From Myotis daubentonii (taxonomy: Eukaryota; Chordata; Mammalia; Chiroptera; Vespertilionidae), in the NCBI RefSeq assembly GCF_963259705.1, contig NC_081846.1, forward strand, positions 91,152,641 through 91,216,640: a DNA stretch of 64,000 nucleotides, written 5' to 3'. Below are positions 47,566 to 58,982 of the stretch, in pieces. The notes under the pieces were generated by a model. It saw only the letters and a list, made by a program, of their open reading frames with translations. It was not told where the DNA came from and did not search any database. The first letter of the stretch is position 1. Every line of letters begins with the position of its first letter. The position numbers and the translations under genes were made by a program.

Positions 47566-47568
<3 letters not shown>

Positions 47569-47612
<44 letters not shown>
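47569..47612. repeat. (TA)n microsatellite
   Basis: About 22 TA units abutting the Helitron end. Confidence 0.97.
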
Positions 47613-47617
<5 letters not shown>

Positions 47618-48316
47618 AATAAATAAAAAACATTACCCAATTATATGCTGTCTACAAAAGACCCACATCAGAACAAAAGACTCACACAGGATGAAAGTGA
47701 AGGGTTGGAAAAAATTATTCCATGAAAATGGAAATTTAAAAAAAGCAGGGGTAACAATATTTACTTTTGACAAAATCGATTTTATAACAAAGGCCATAGC
47801 AACAACAACAGAACACTGCATAATACTAAAGGATCTTTCCAACAAGAGGATTTTAACACCCCACTGACATCACTGGATAGATATTCCAGACAAAAAAAAT
47901 CAACAAGTGAACAGCAAGTTTAAATGATACACTAGATCCAATGGATTTAATTGATAATTACAGAACATTTCATCTTAAATCTGCAAAATATACATTATTC
48001 TCAAGTGCACATGGAACATTATCAACAATAGACCATATGTTATGACACAAGTATTTACAAGTTCAAGAATATTGAAATCCAATTAAGCATCTTCTCAGAT
48101 CATAATGGCATGAAACTAGAAATAAAATAAAAACAATCAAAAGCATCCAAATGCATGGAGGCTAAATAGCACTCCATTAAACAATGAATGGGTTACAAAT
48201 GAGATCAAGGAAGAAATCTAAAACTTCCTAGAAAAAAAATAAATGAACATGCAACACAAAATCTATGGGACTGTGAAAGCAGTCCTGAGGGGGAAGTTCA
48301 TACCATGACAAGTACA

Positions 48317-48384
48317 CATAAAAACAAACAAACAAACAAACAAACAAACAAATAAATAAATATAAAATAAATAAATAAATAAAA
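48317..48384 (+). repeat. (AAAC)n/(AAAT)n simple repeat in L1 ORF2
   Basis: About seven CAAA units followed by TAAA units, an expansion within the L1 body. Confidence 0.95.
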
Positions 48385-49323
48385 CACAAGAAAAAATCTC
48401 AAATAAAAGAGAACAAGAAAAGGTCAGATTGGAAGTAAATGGCTTAAAGACTAAAAGAACAATACAAAAATCAATGGAACCAAGGTCTGGTTCTTTGAAA
48501 AGATAAGGAAGATTAATGGAACTTTGCCAGACTCATCATGAAACAAAGAGAGAGATCCCAAAGAAGTAAATTCAGAAATGAGAGGTGAAGTAATAACTGA
48601 CATCACAGAAATGCAAAGAAGTGTAAGGAAATATGATGATCAACTATATTCCAGTAAATTGAACAACTTAAGCAAAATGGACAAATTCCTAGAAGCATAG
48701 AATCTCCTAAAACTCAGTAAGGAAGAATGAGAAAACCTAAAGGAACTCATAACAATTAATAAAATAGAAGCATTAATAATAAAAAAATACTCTCAGCAAA
48801 CAGAAATTGGGGACCAGAGGATTCATAGGTGAGTTTTATCAAACATTCAAAGAACTAACAGCTATCCTCCTCAAACTATTTTTTAAAAAATTAACAAAAA
48901 GGAAGACTTCCAAGCTCTTTTTACAAGACCAGCATTATCCTAATTCCATACCAATAACAACACCACAAAGAAAAAGAATTGCAGGCCAATATCCCTGATG
49001 AACATAGATCCTAAAATCTTCAACAAAATATTAGCAACTCAGATCCAGCAATACATTATAAAGATCATACACCGTGACCAAGTATGACTTATTCTGGGGA
49101 TGCAATGCTGGTACAATATTTGCAAATCAATAAATGTGATATATCTCATAAACAAATTGAATGATTAAAATCACATGATCCTATTCATAGATGCCAAAGA
49201 CAATATCCAGCACCTATTTTTGTTAAAAACCATAAGCAAGGAGTGAATAAAGAGATCATACTTCAGTATAATTAAGGGCATATCTGACAAACCTATAGCC
49301 ATCATCATATTCAATGGGCAAAA

Positions 49324-49534
49324 GCTGCCCAGTTGGTGTGGCTCAGTGGTTGAGTGTTGACCCAGGAACCAAGAGGACACAGATTGGATTACCAGTCAGG
49401 GTACATGCATCTGTTTCAGTCTTAATCCACAATAAGGAGCATGCTAGAAGCAGCCAGTTGCTATTTCTCTCTCATCAATATTTATGTCTCTCTATCTTTC
49501 TCCTTCCTCTCTCTATAAATTAAAAAAAAAAAAT
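49324..49534 (+). mobile_element. VES-type SINE
   Basis: 'agctgcccagttggtgtggctcagtggttgag', 'gattggattaccagtcagggtac', 'gaagcagccagttgc', 'cctctctctataaattaaaaaaaa'. Inserted in L1 ORF2 between 'tcaatgggcaaaag' and 'aaaagtacttccc'. Confidence 0.88.
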
Positions 49535-50670
49535 CTAAAAGTACTTCCCTTAAGAATAGGAACAAAGCAAGGATGTCCACTTTCACCACTCTTATTCAAC
49601 AGAGTACATTAAGTCCTATCACAGTGATTAGACAAGAAGAAAAAATAAAAGGCATCCAGATTGGAAAGAAGGAAGTAAAAACAACCATTATTAATAGATG
49701 ACATTATATTGTAGATACAAAACCATAAAGCGACCAACAAAATCTATTAGATTCAATAAATTAATTCAGCAAAGTAGCAGAATACAAAGTTAATATCCAA
49801 AAATTGATGGCATTTTTATACATTAATAATGAAGTCTCATTTACAATTAAATCAAAGACTAGTAATATAAGATAACTAGGATTAAACTTAACCGAGGAGG
49901 TAAAAGATCTATACTTTAAAAATTATAGGACATTGAAAAAAGATATAAAGGAAGATATAAACAAGTGGAAGCATATTCTGTGTTCATGGATTGTAAGATT
50001 TATCATTATTAAAATATCCATACTATTCAAAGAAATCTATAGATTAAATGCAATCCCTATTAAAATACTAATGGCCTGTTTCACAAATCTAGAAAAAAAT
50101 AATCCAAAAATGTATCTGAACCAAAAAAGACCCTGAGTGGCTGCAGCAAACTTGGAAAAGAAGAACAAAGGTGGCGGGATCACAATACCAGATATCAAAG
50201 TGTACTAGAAAGCCATTGTCATCAAAGTATCCTGGTACTGTCACATGATCAAACATATAGGTCAATGGAATGGAGAACAAAGACCAAAGAAATGAACTCA
50301 TACCATTATGGTCAATTAATATTTGACAAAGGAGGCAAGAGCATACTGCAGTGTAAAGACCATATCTTTAATAAATAGTGTTGGAAAAATTGGACAAGAC
50401 CATGCAAAAAATATGCAACGAGACCACCAACTTATACCATAAACAAGAATAAATTCAAAATGAAAAAAAAGACTTAAATGTAAGTTGTGAAAACCATAAA
50501 AATCCTAGAAGAAAACATAGGCAGTAAAATCTCAGACATCACAAGTAGAAGAATTGTCTCTGTTACATCTCCTATGGAAAGAGAAGCAAAGGAAAAAACA
50601 AAAAAAAAAACATAGAACTACACCTATCTAAAAAGCTTCTGCACCACAAAATAAATGATCATCAAAATGA

Positions 50671-50919
50671 GGATGTGAGGGCGATCTGGCTGTGACATCT
50701 GTCACCCCATTGATCGCCAGGGTTGATTCGGCTGATCTGGCTGGCTAGGCGGGTGTCCCCCTCCTCCCTCACCGATTCCATGTGCGTCCCTCCTGAAGCT
50801 GCGTGCTCGGTCGAAGAGGACGACCTTCCCCCTCCCCCCCGCCAGGAGAGGACCTGTCTTCGGTCAAGGGTATACGGGTAGCTGCGCTCCCCTGCTAGAA
50901 CCTCCAAACAAGCTCTCAA
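50671..50919 (+). pseudogene. RN7SK: 7SK snRNA retropseudogene, 3'-truncated, no poly(A)
   Basis: Begins exactly at the 7SK 5' end (GGATGTGAGGGCGATCTGGC) and follows 7SK ('caccccattgatcgccagg', 'ctggctaggcgggtg', 'ggtcgaagaggacgacc', 'cggtcaagggtatacg', 'cctgctagaacctcc') to about nt 245, ending at CTCTCAA. 7SK is the Pol III RNA that holds P-TEFb inactive. This copy lacks the last ~85 nt and any A-tail. Target duplication TCAAAATGA: 50662-50670 and 50916-50924. A few changes and a C-run are present. Confidence 0.95.
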
Positions 50920-51841
50920 AATGAAAAGGAACCCCTACAATGAGAGAACATATTTGCTAATGATACATTTAATTTTCAAAATGTATGAAGAACTCATCCA
51001 ACTCAATTAAAGACAATCAATCTAATTAAAAAAAATGAGCAAGAAAATGACTAGACACTTATCCAAAGAGGACATATGGATGTCCAATAGCCGTATGAAA
51101 AAATGCTCACTAATGATCAGAGAGAAGCAGACTGGAACTACAATGAAGTATTACCTCACTCCTGCCAGAATAGCTGCCATCAATAAACCATCAAACAAGT
51201 GCTGGTGAGAATGTGGAGCAAAGTGAGCCCTGGTGCACTGCTGGTGGCAATGCAGACTGGTGCAGCCGCTGTGGAAAACAAAATTGTTTCCTCAAATAAT
51301 TAAAAATAGAACTATTTTATGATCCCATGATTCAACTTCTGGGAATATATCTTAAGAATCCTAAAACACTGATCAGGAATAAACTATGCACCCCTATGTT
51401 TGTGGCAGTGTTAATTACAATAGCTAAGATCTGGAAACAGCCCAAGTGCCCATCAGCAGATGAGTGGATAAAAAAGCTGTGGTACATTTATACCAGTAAA
51501 AAAGGATATCTTACCCTTTGAGATAGCATGGAGGGACCTGGAGAGTATTATGCTGAGCAAAATAAGCCAGTCAGAGAAAGAGAGATATCACATGATCTTA
51601 CTTATATGTGTAATATAATGAACAAAATAAACTGACAAATAAAATAATTGCAGAGGTATGAATGCGTGGAATAGACTGACAGATCTCAGAGTGGAAAGGG
51701 AAGAGATTAAACAAATAACTTAAATGCATGTATTCATAGCCCATAGACACAGACAATAGTGTGTAAAGGCCTAGGGTGGGGTAGGGTCTAAGAGTGGGGC
51801 AAAGAGAGGAAAGTGGGTGACATCTACAATACTGTCACCAA

Positions 51842-52042
51842 TCCAATATAATAAAAGCCTAATATGCAAATTGTCCCTTCAACTGGGAGTTTGACTGGGC
51901 ATTTGACCAGGAGTTTGACCAGGGGGCAGGGCTGCTTGGCCAACCACGAGAAAGGGAGGCTTCGGCAAGGGAGGCCCTGGCCAGCAGCCGGCAGCCATTA
52001 GGAACTCTACCTATGCATGAATTTCATGCCCTGGGCCTCTAG
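51842..52042 (+). mobile_element. Short Helitron, 201 bp
   Basis: TCCAATATAATAAAAGCC then TATGCAAATTGTCCC; interior repeats 'gggagtttgactgggcatttgaccagg'; 3' palindrome 'gcatgaatttcatgc' and GGGCCTCTAG before T. It interrupts the L1 3' end. Confidence 0.9.
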
Positions 52043-52048
52043 TATATG

Positions 52049-52080
52049 TATAAATAGATAGATAGATGGATAGATAGATT
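52049..52080 (+). repeat. (GATA)n microsatellite
   Basis: About seven GATA units with one GATG. Confidence 0.95.
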
Positions 52081-52082
52081 AA

Positions 52083-52545
52083 AAGTTTGCCTGAAAAAGA
52101 CACAATGAAATGAAAATATATTCTGTGTTCATGGATTGGAAGAATCAGCATAGTTAAAATGTCCATATTTCTCAAAACAATATACAGATTTAATGAAATA
52201 TCCCTCAAAATTCCAATGACAAAGTCAGAGAAAGATAAATATCACATGACCTCTTTCATTTGTGGAATATAATGAGCAACATAAACTGATGTACCAAAAC
52301 AGAACCAGAGACATAGATGCATCAAACAGATTGTGCAAACTATGAGGGAAGGTGGGGGGGGGGGGGTGAGGGGGTAAGAGATCAACAAAAGGACTTGTAT
52401 GCATGCATATGAGCAAAACCAATGGACACAGACTGTAGGGGAGTGTGAGGGCTTGTGCTTGGGGGAGGGGATGGTGGGGGGAGGTCAATGGGGGAAAAAG
52501 AAGACTCATGTAATACTTTAAACAATACTTAAAGATATTTTTCCA
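52083..52545 (+). mobile_element. L1 fragment, internally deleted, with 3'UTR
   Basis: ORF2 text ('gttcatggattggaagaatc', 'ccaatgac') jumps at ~52220 to the ORF2 end ('aaagtcagagaaagataaatatc') and then to 3'UTR ('caacaaaaggacttgtatgcatgc', G-runs, 'catgtaatactttaaac'). Confidence 0.75.
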
Positions 52546-53872
52546 TTCCTTCACTTTAAGTCTGTGTGAGTCCCTCGTTCTGAGGTGGGTCTCTTGTAGA
52601 CAGCATATATATGGGTCATGTTTTTTTTTTTTGTATCCATTCAGCCACTCGATATCTTTTGTTTGGAGCATTTAGTCTTGTTATTGATAGGTACTTGTTT
52701 GTAGCCCTTTTTATTTTTTGTGCCTGTGTTCCTTCTTCCATTTTTATTTCTTCTATTTACACCAGTCCCTTTAGCATTTCTTGAATTCCTGTCTTGGTAG
52801 TGATAAACTCCCTTAGCCTTTTTTTTGTCTGTGAAGCGCCTTATTTCCCCTTCAATTTTGAATTATAGCCTTGCTGGATAGAGTATTCTTCGATACAGTC
52901 TCTTGCTTTGTATTTCTTTGTAAACTTCCTTCCATTTCTTTATGGCCTGATGTGTTTCTGTTGAGAAATCATTTGATATTCTAATGGGAGATCCCTTGTA
53001 TGTAACTTTCTGTCTCTCTCTTGCAGCCTTTAAGATTATCTCTTTGTCCTGAATGTTTGCCATCTTAATTATGACATGTCTTGGTGTGGGTCTTTTTGGG
53101 TTAATCTTCTTTTGGAATCTATGTGCTTGTGTGATTTTTTCTTCCCCACATCAGGTAACTTTTCTGACATTTTTTCTTCAAATACATTTTCTAACCCTTG
53201 CTCCTCTTCTTGTCATTCTGGCACCCCTATTATTCTTCTGTTACCTCATCTCATGTTGTCCCAAAGCTCCCTTAGGCTCTCCTCCTGTCTTTTTAATTTA
53301 ATTTTTTTTTTTTTTATCAAATTGCAGTTCATTTTGGTTGTGTTCTGCTTCCCTGTGTTCTTATTCACTAATTTGGTCTTCTGCTTCTCTTAGCATACTG
53401 TTGAAACTTTCCATGGTGTTTTTTATTGCAGCTATATCACTTTTAATTTCTTCTTGATTCTTACATAAGTTGCTGATTTTTTCATCCATCTGGTTTGTGA
53501 ACTGTATGCCCCTTATTCTGAATTCTTTTTCTGACATATTTCATGCCTCCATTTCATGTAGCTGCTTTTCTGGCAATTCCTTCTTTCCTTTCCTTTGGGG
53601 GTTTCTTTGTCACCCCATTTTTGCTCTCACTGATAGATTTAGGTGTCTAGTCCTGCAGGGGCGGCTACTCGGGTGGCATTGGGTCCTTGGGTGGAGGCTT
53701 TTTCTTGGGTGGTTGTGGCATTGGCTACTTCTCAGTTGGTGGCGGCTCCTCTGGTGGGTGCTGCTTGCAGCAGTTGTGGCTCCTCTTGTGACAGGGGCAG
53801 ACTGCTCACACAATTGCTGCTCCTTGTATGGGGATGGGCTGTTCACAATGCTGCTGCTCCTCAGACACACCA
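52546..53872 (-). mobile_element. Inverted 5' part of a large L1 (ORF2 start, ORF1, 5'UTR)
   Basis: The minus strand reads 5'UTR (53872-53640, GC-rich), ORF1 (53560-52800; translated scraps such as KAARERQKVTYKGSPIRISNDFSTETHQA at 52863-53063) and the ORF2 start (52680-52546, 'tctacaagagacccacctcag'). ORF1 carries stops. At ~53873 orientation changes to plus L1 ORF2. Confidence 0.8.
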
Positions 53873-55655
53873 AAAAAAATTAATATTCCTAGGAATAAAC
53901 TAAACAAACAAGATAAAAGACCTTTACTTGGAAAACTACAGGACACTGACAAAAGAGATAGAGGAAGATATAAACAGATGGAAGAACATGCCATGTTCAT
54001 GGATTGGAAGAATCAACATCATTAAAATGTCCATACTACCCAAAGCAATCTATAGATTCAATGCACTCCCCATTAAAATACCAACAGCATATTTCACAGA
54101 CCTATAATGGACTCTTCATGAATTCATCTGGGAAAAAAAAAAATAACCCGAATAGCTTCAGCAATCCTGAGAAAGAAGAACAAAGTAGAAGGGAATTCAG
54201 TAACAGATATCAAGCCATATTACAAAGTCACCGTTCTCAAAACAGCCTGGTCCTGGCCAAAGAACAGACATATAGATCAATGGAATAGAATACAGAACCC
54301 AGAAATCAACCCAAACCACTATGCTCAATTAATATTTGACAAAGGAGTCATGAGCATACAATGGAGTCAAGACAATCTCTTCAATAAATGGTGTTGGAAA
54401 AATTGGACAGATACATGCAAAAAAAAAAAAAAAAAAAAGAAAGAAACTAGACCACAAATTACACCATACACAAAAAAAACTCAAAATGGATAAAGAATTT
54501 AAACATAAAATGGGAAACCATGAAAATATCAGAGGAATCCATAGGCAACAAAATATCAGACAGATGCTGAAGTAATATATTCACTGATATAGCACCTAGG
54601 GCATTGGAAACTAAAGAGAAAATAAACAAAGGGGACTACATCAAAATAAGAAGCTTCTGCACAGCAAAAGAAACCATCAACAAAACAACAAGAAAGCCCA
54701 CTGCATGGGAGAACATATTTGCCAATGTTATCACCAATAAGGGTTTAATCTCCAACATTTACAAGGAATTTATACAACTTAACAAAATAAAGATAAACAA
54801 CCCAATCAAAAAATGGGCAACAGACCTACATAGATACTTTTCAAAAGTGGACATAAGGAAGGTCAAGAGACGAGCGAGAGCTGCAAATAAAAATGACAAT
54901 GCAGTACCATCTCACACCTGTCAGAATGGCTATCATCAACAAATCAACTTGCCAGTGCTGGGGAGGATGTGGAGAAAAAGGAACCCCCATTCACTGCTAT
55001 TGGGAATGCAGACTGGTGCAGCCACTGTGGAGAACAATATGGAGTTGCCTCAAAAAACTAAAAATGGAATTCCCATTTGACCCAGTGATCCCACTTCTAG
55101 GAATATATCCCAAGAAACTAGAAACACCAATCAGAAAGAATATATGCACCCCTATGTTCATAGCAGCACATTTTACAATAGCTAAGAGTTGGAAACAGCC
55201 TAAGTGTCCATCAGTAGATGAGTGGATTAAAAAACTGTGGTACATCTACACAATAGAATACTACGCTGTGGTAAAAAGGTTATAATTCTTACCATTTGCA
55301 ACAGCATGGATGGATCAGGAGAGCATTATGCTAAGTGAAATAATCCAGTCAGAGAAAGATAAATAGCACATGATCTCATTCATTTGTGGAATATAATGAA
55401 CAACATAAACTGATGAACAACAACAGATCCAGAGACAGAGAAGTATCAATCAGACCATCAAACCTCAGAGGGAAGGTAGGGAAGGGTGGGGGTAATGACG
55501 AGAGATCAACCAAAGGACTTGTTGCATGCATATATGCCTATCCAATGGATGCAGACACCAAGGGGGTGAGTGGGGGTGTGGGGGGCAATGAGGGGGTAAG
55601 GATACATATATAATACCTTAATAAATAAAGAAAAATAAATAAAAAATTAAAAGTT
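53873..55655 (+). mobile_element. 3' part of the same L1 (distal ORF2, 3'UTR)
   Basis: ORF2 from 'attaatattcctaggaataaac' to the end: a frame at 54604-55080 and an overlapping frame 54893-55285 carry L1 ORF2p C-terminal text ([50 protein letters not shown], a Cys/His-rich C-terminal region). One frameshift separates them. The 3'UTR ends near 55655 ('taataccttaataaataaag'). Confidence 0.85.
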
Positions 55656-55659
55656 ACAT

Positions 55660-56165
55660 GACAGTAAAAAATAAAAGAATTTTAAAAATCCAAATGACAT
55701 TTTTTAAAGAAATAGAACAAAAAATAATCGGATATTTGTGGAACCCTAAAAGACCAAGCAATCCTGGCAGAAATGAACAAAGCCAGAGGTATCTTACTCC
55801 CTGACTTCAGAAAACATAGGTACTAAATGTATGTAATGTGGTCTTAGAGGAGATTTTATGAATTTGACCCCAAAGTCAAGGGAAGTAAAAGCAAAAATAA
55901 ATTAATGAAACTATACCAAATAAAAAGAAACTGCCAACAAAGTAAAAAGACAACCAACCAAATGGGAGAAGATATTTGCAAACAGGAGATTTGAGAACAG
56001 ATTAATATCCAAAATATATAAGGAACTCATACAACTCAACACCAAACAAAAACAATCCAATTAAAAAAGGGGTAGAGGATCTAAACAGTTACCTCTTCCC
56101 AAAAGGCCAACAAATATATGAAAACCTGCTCAACTTCACTAGCTATGAAGAAATGTTTATTTCTA
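55660..56165 (+). mobile_element. Old L1 ORF2 fragment
   Basis: 'agaaatgaacaaagccagaggtatc', 'aatgggagaagatatttgc', 'aaggaactcatacaactcaac': decayed sense ORF2. Confidence 0.7.
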
Positions 56166-56555
56166 GGTAAAGTAATTTTTGTTCAGAGAAGATTTTGGTC
56201 AATCAAAACAAACCAACACTTTCATCCAGTGCCCTCACTCTGCCTCCCTTTGACAGCTATCTAAATTTTCCATGTATCCATGCCTGTTTCTATTTTGTTT
56301 GTCAGCTTATTTTGTTCATTATATTCCACATATAAGTGAGATCATATATGTCTTTCACTGACTGGCTTATTTCGTTTAGCAAAACAATCTTCAGGTTCAC
56401 CCATGCTGTCCCCCAAAGTAAGAGTCCCTTATTTTTATGACTGTATAGTATTCCATTGTATAAATGTACCACAGCATTTTTTTTTCACTCTTCTAGTGAT
56501 GGTCACTTGGGCTGTTTCCCGATCTTGACTATTGTCAATTAAGCTGCTATGAACA
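56166..56555 (-). mobile_element. L1 ORF2 end/3'UTR fragment, inverted
   Basis: Antisense L1: 'cattatattccacatataagtgagatc', 'gtatagtattccattgtataaatg', 'attaagctgctatgaac'. Confidence 0.7.
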
Positions 56556-56760
56556 TTGGGCACATATATTAAAAGAATATGGAAGGACCAGCCAAATAAC
56601 ATATATGCATAACCCATAGACATAGATAACATTGTGGTGATAGTCAGAGGGTATAGGGGATGAGGGCAAAGGTTAGGTGGGAAAATGGGAGACAATGGGG
56701 ACATCTTTAATAATGTCAACAATAAAAATAAGGTAAAATCAATGCATAAATGAATGAATA
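56556..56760 (+). mobile_element. L1 3'UTR fragment
   Basis: 'ggaccagccaaataacatatatgc', 'gggatgagggcaaagg', 'taatgtcaacaataaaaat' and an A/T-rich (AATA)n tail: sense L1 3' end. With the preceding inverted block it could be one 5'-inverted insertion. Confidence 0.65.
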
Positions 56761-56805
56761 AATAAATAAAAGTAAAATATGTTTAAGGGAAGAAAATATT
56801 TTCTT

Positions 56806-57037
56806 TTTTATTATTTTTTATTAATTTCAGAGAGGATGGAAGAAGAGAGAAGAGAGAAACATCAATAAAGAGAGGAAATCATTGATTGGCTGCCTCCTGC
56901 ATGCCCCTTCTAGTGATCAAGCCCACAACTTGGGCATGTGGCCTGGACCAGAACCTTGGGCATGTGGCCTGGATCAAAACCAGAACCTTTCTGTCTGCAG
57001 GCCAATGCTCTATCCACTGAGCAAAACTGGCTAGGGC
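56806..57037 (-). mobile_element. VES-type SINE with internal duplication
   Basis: Inverted VES ('ttattaatttcagagagg', 'gagagaaacatcaataaag', 'cattgattggctgcctcctgc', 'actgagcaaaactggctagggc'). A ~30-bp segment containing 'cttgggcatgtggcctgga' is tandemly duplicated at 56928-56980. Confidence 0.9.
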
Positions 57038-57377
57038 AACATTTTCAATTTAAATGTTTGTAATATATATTTTTTAAATTCTAAAATTTCTTATTTTTTT
57101 AGAAAAGTTAAATGCATTTGCTTTTAAAAATAATTGCTACTAAAAGAAAGGCATAAATTCAATAGAACTAAGTTGTGCTCTTACATAAAATAATAACTAA
57201 CAAATCAAAGAATAAGCTTTATATCCTCATCTTCACCCACCCTCCAGAGTTTCAAAATGAAGGCATTTCAATAACCCAATATGAATATGGAATAATTAAG
57301 TAATGAAGAAAACATTACATGGGCAAAAGAAGGGATACAGTTGTTAGCATGGAAAAAAATAGAAATACAAGAATAAA
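57038..57377. other. Unique AT-rich DNA
   Basis: Nothing recognised. Confidence 0.4.
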
Positions 57378-57734
57378 TCCTATATAATAAAGAGGCAATA
57401 TGCAGATTGACTGTCACATCCTCACATAAGATGGCCACCCCCCATGTGGTCACAAGATGGCCACCACAAGATGGCCGGCAGGGGAGGGCAGTTGGGGGAA
57501 ATCGGGCTGGCAGGGGAGCAGTTTAGGCATTGATCAGGCTGACAGGGGAGTGGTTACGGGCAATCAGGCAGGCAGACAGGTGAGCGGTTGGGAACCAGCA
57601 GTCCCAGATTGTGAGAGGGATGCTTGACTGCTGGTTTAGGCCCAATCCCTGTGGGGTCCCAGATTGGAGAGGGTGCAAGCTGGACTGAGGGACACCCCCC
57701 ACCAGTGCATGAATTTCATGCACTGGGCCTCTAG
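57378..57734 (+). mobile_element. Helitron, 357 bp
   Basis: TCCTATATAATAAAGAGGC, 'aatatgcagattgactgtc', interior 'cacaagatggccacc' repeated, 3' palindrome 'tgcatgaatttcatgca', CTGGGCCTCTAG before T. Confidence 0.92.
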
Positions 57735-57939
57735 TAATAATATAAGAACAAATTGTGTGTTTTGTTTCTCATGACTATAAACCTACTTTTGCCTAGTCCT
57801 GTACACAATGTGGTAGACAGAACAGTGGGCTATAAAGTTAGAGCTATAATTTTCATCTTAGTTTAGCTGTCATTCAGTGAATAAACATAGATTATTCATT
57901 GAAAATCCTTGTGCCTCAATTTCCACATCATTAATAGAA

Positions 57940-58283
57940 TCCTATATAATAAAAGGCTAATATGCAAATTGACCAAACAGCAGACGACTGGTTGCTATGA
58001 CATTCACTGGCCACCAGGGGCAGACTTTCGATGGAGGAGCTCCCCCTGGTGGTTAGTGTGCTCCCACAGCAGGTGCACCGGTCAGTCAGAAGCTGGGCTC
58101 ATGGCTGGTGAGCATAGATTCAGTGGTGGGAGCCTCTCCTGCCTCTGCAGCAGCACCAAAGATGTCCAACTGCCTAAGCCATCCGTCGGACATCCTCCAA
58201 GGGCCCCCGGACTGCAAGAGGGTGCAGGCCGGGCTGAGGTCACTTCCCCCCAAGTGCAGGAATTTCATGCATCAGGCCTCTAG
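57940..58283 (+). mobile_element. Helitron, 344 bp
   Basis: TCCTATATAATAAAAGGC, 'tatgcaaattgacc', 'ctggccaccaggggcag' (shared with the array units), 3' 'aggaatttcatgcatcaggCCTCTAG' before T. Its termini are close to the family's typical form. Confidence 0.92.
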
Positions 58284-58982
58284 TTAATAATAAACAGTTC
58301 ATTGTCTACAGAAATGATGTGACAACCAGCAAGATAATGAGCTAACATATGGATTATAACCACTTTGGAGATGAACACTTTAGAACCACGTAAGGCACTT
58401 TTTAAAATGCAGAATCCCAGTTTCTAGCTCCAGAGATAATTTGTATTCAGTACTTGGGAAGCAAGGAGAGTAGCAAGACATGATCTGCAAATCTGAATTT
58501 TTACTGAATACCCAGACAATTGTGAAGTAGGGCCCCATCTTGATTAAATGCTCTAATTAAATCTGTATGTGTACCCAATCATTTCCTCCTCCAGCCTTAC
58601 ACATCACTCAATAAGACAGGTGTCACAGGCAGGTAAAATAGTATCAATACAGTGGGTCCTGGGAGAGAAGGGGAGGGGTGGCATGGACAGTGGGAAGTCA
58701 GAGTTGTTGTGGCTACACTTATAAGAGAACAAAATACATAACTTTTCTGACATTCTTCGAATATATATTTCATGTAGCCAAAATAATTTGTTTTCAGTTT
58801 ATTATAGAAGATAGTTTTCAGTGTAAAGCATGCTTAATAATAAAAAGTTAAATTGTAAATTTTTTTAAAAAAATTAAAAACACAACTCTTAGCACTTAAA
58901 TAATCTGGAATTCATACTGAAACTGTTTCAACATATGAACCTATTTTTAATTTTTGTACCAAGTTACTTTAAGTTTAAAGCC
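58284..58982. other. Unique DNA
   Basis: No gene seen. A MIR-like scrap ('aacactttagaaccacg') is too short to call. Confidence 0.4.

Larger units (their letters stand above)
45769..47567 (-). mobile_element. Large Helitron (1.8 kb) with unrelated interior
   Basis: Left CTAGAGGCCTGGTGCATG with palindrome 'catgaaattcgtgcatg' (inverse 3' end). Right 'ggacaaattagcatattccctctttattatataGGG' then T (inverse 5' end, last base of TC mutated). Between the Helitron-type flanks (45769-46015 and 47490-47567) lie ~1.47 kb unlike the other Helitrons here: a pyrimidine-rich half and a GC-rich half. That is consistent with capture of host DNA; a second insertion inside the Helitron is the alternative. Confidence 0.7.
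42656..51840 (+). mobile_element. Near-full-length L1, nested insertions
   Basis: 5'UTR-like block (42656-43150, homologous to 28450-28700), ORF1 (43150-45190, 'ggcatgaagtattcaaag', 'tatcattaaaatgaagg'), ORF2 (45460-51500: 'ctgtctacaaaagacccacatcag', 'acaccgtgaccaagtatg', 'ggacattgaaaaaagatataaag', 'gaatgtggagcaaagtgagccc') and 3'UTR (51500-51840). About 5.3 kb remains after subtracting two Helitron insertions, three VES and a 7SK copy. Many stops; not functional. Confidence 0.8.

Noticed and set aside
46800..47567. CpG-island promoter of a resident gene
   Set aside because: It lies between Helitron termini and no downstream gene is visible; better viewed as candidate captured DNA.
53470..53903. 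Trp/Leu-rich 137-codon ORF resembling a membrane protein
   Set aside because: It reads the antisense of L1 5'UTR/ORF1 sequence in an inverted L1; hydrophobicity is a composition effect.
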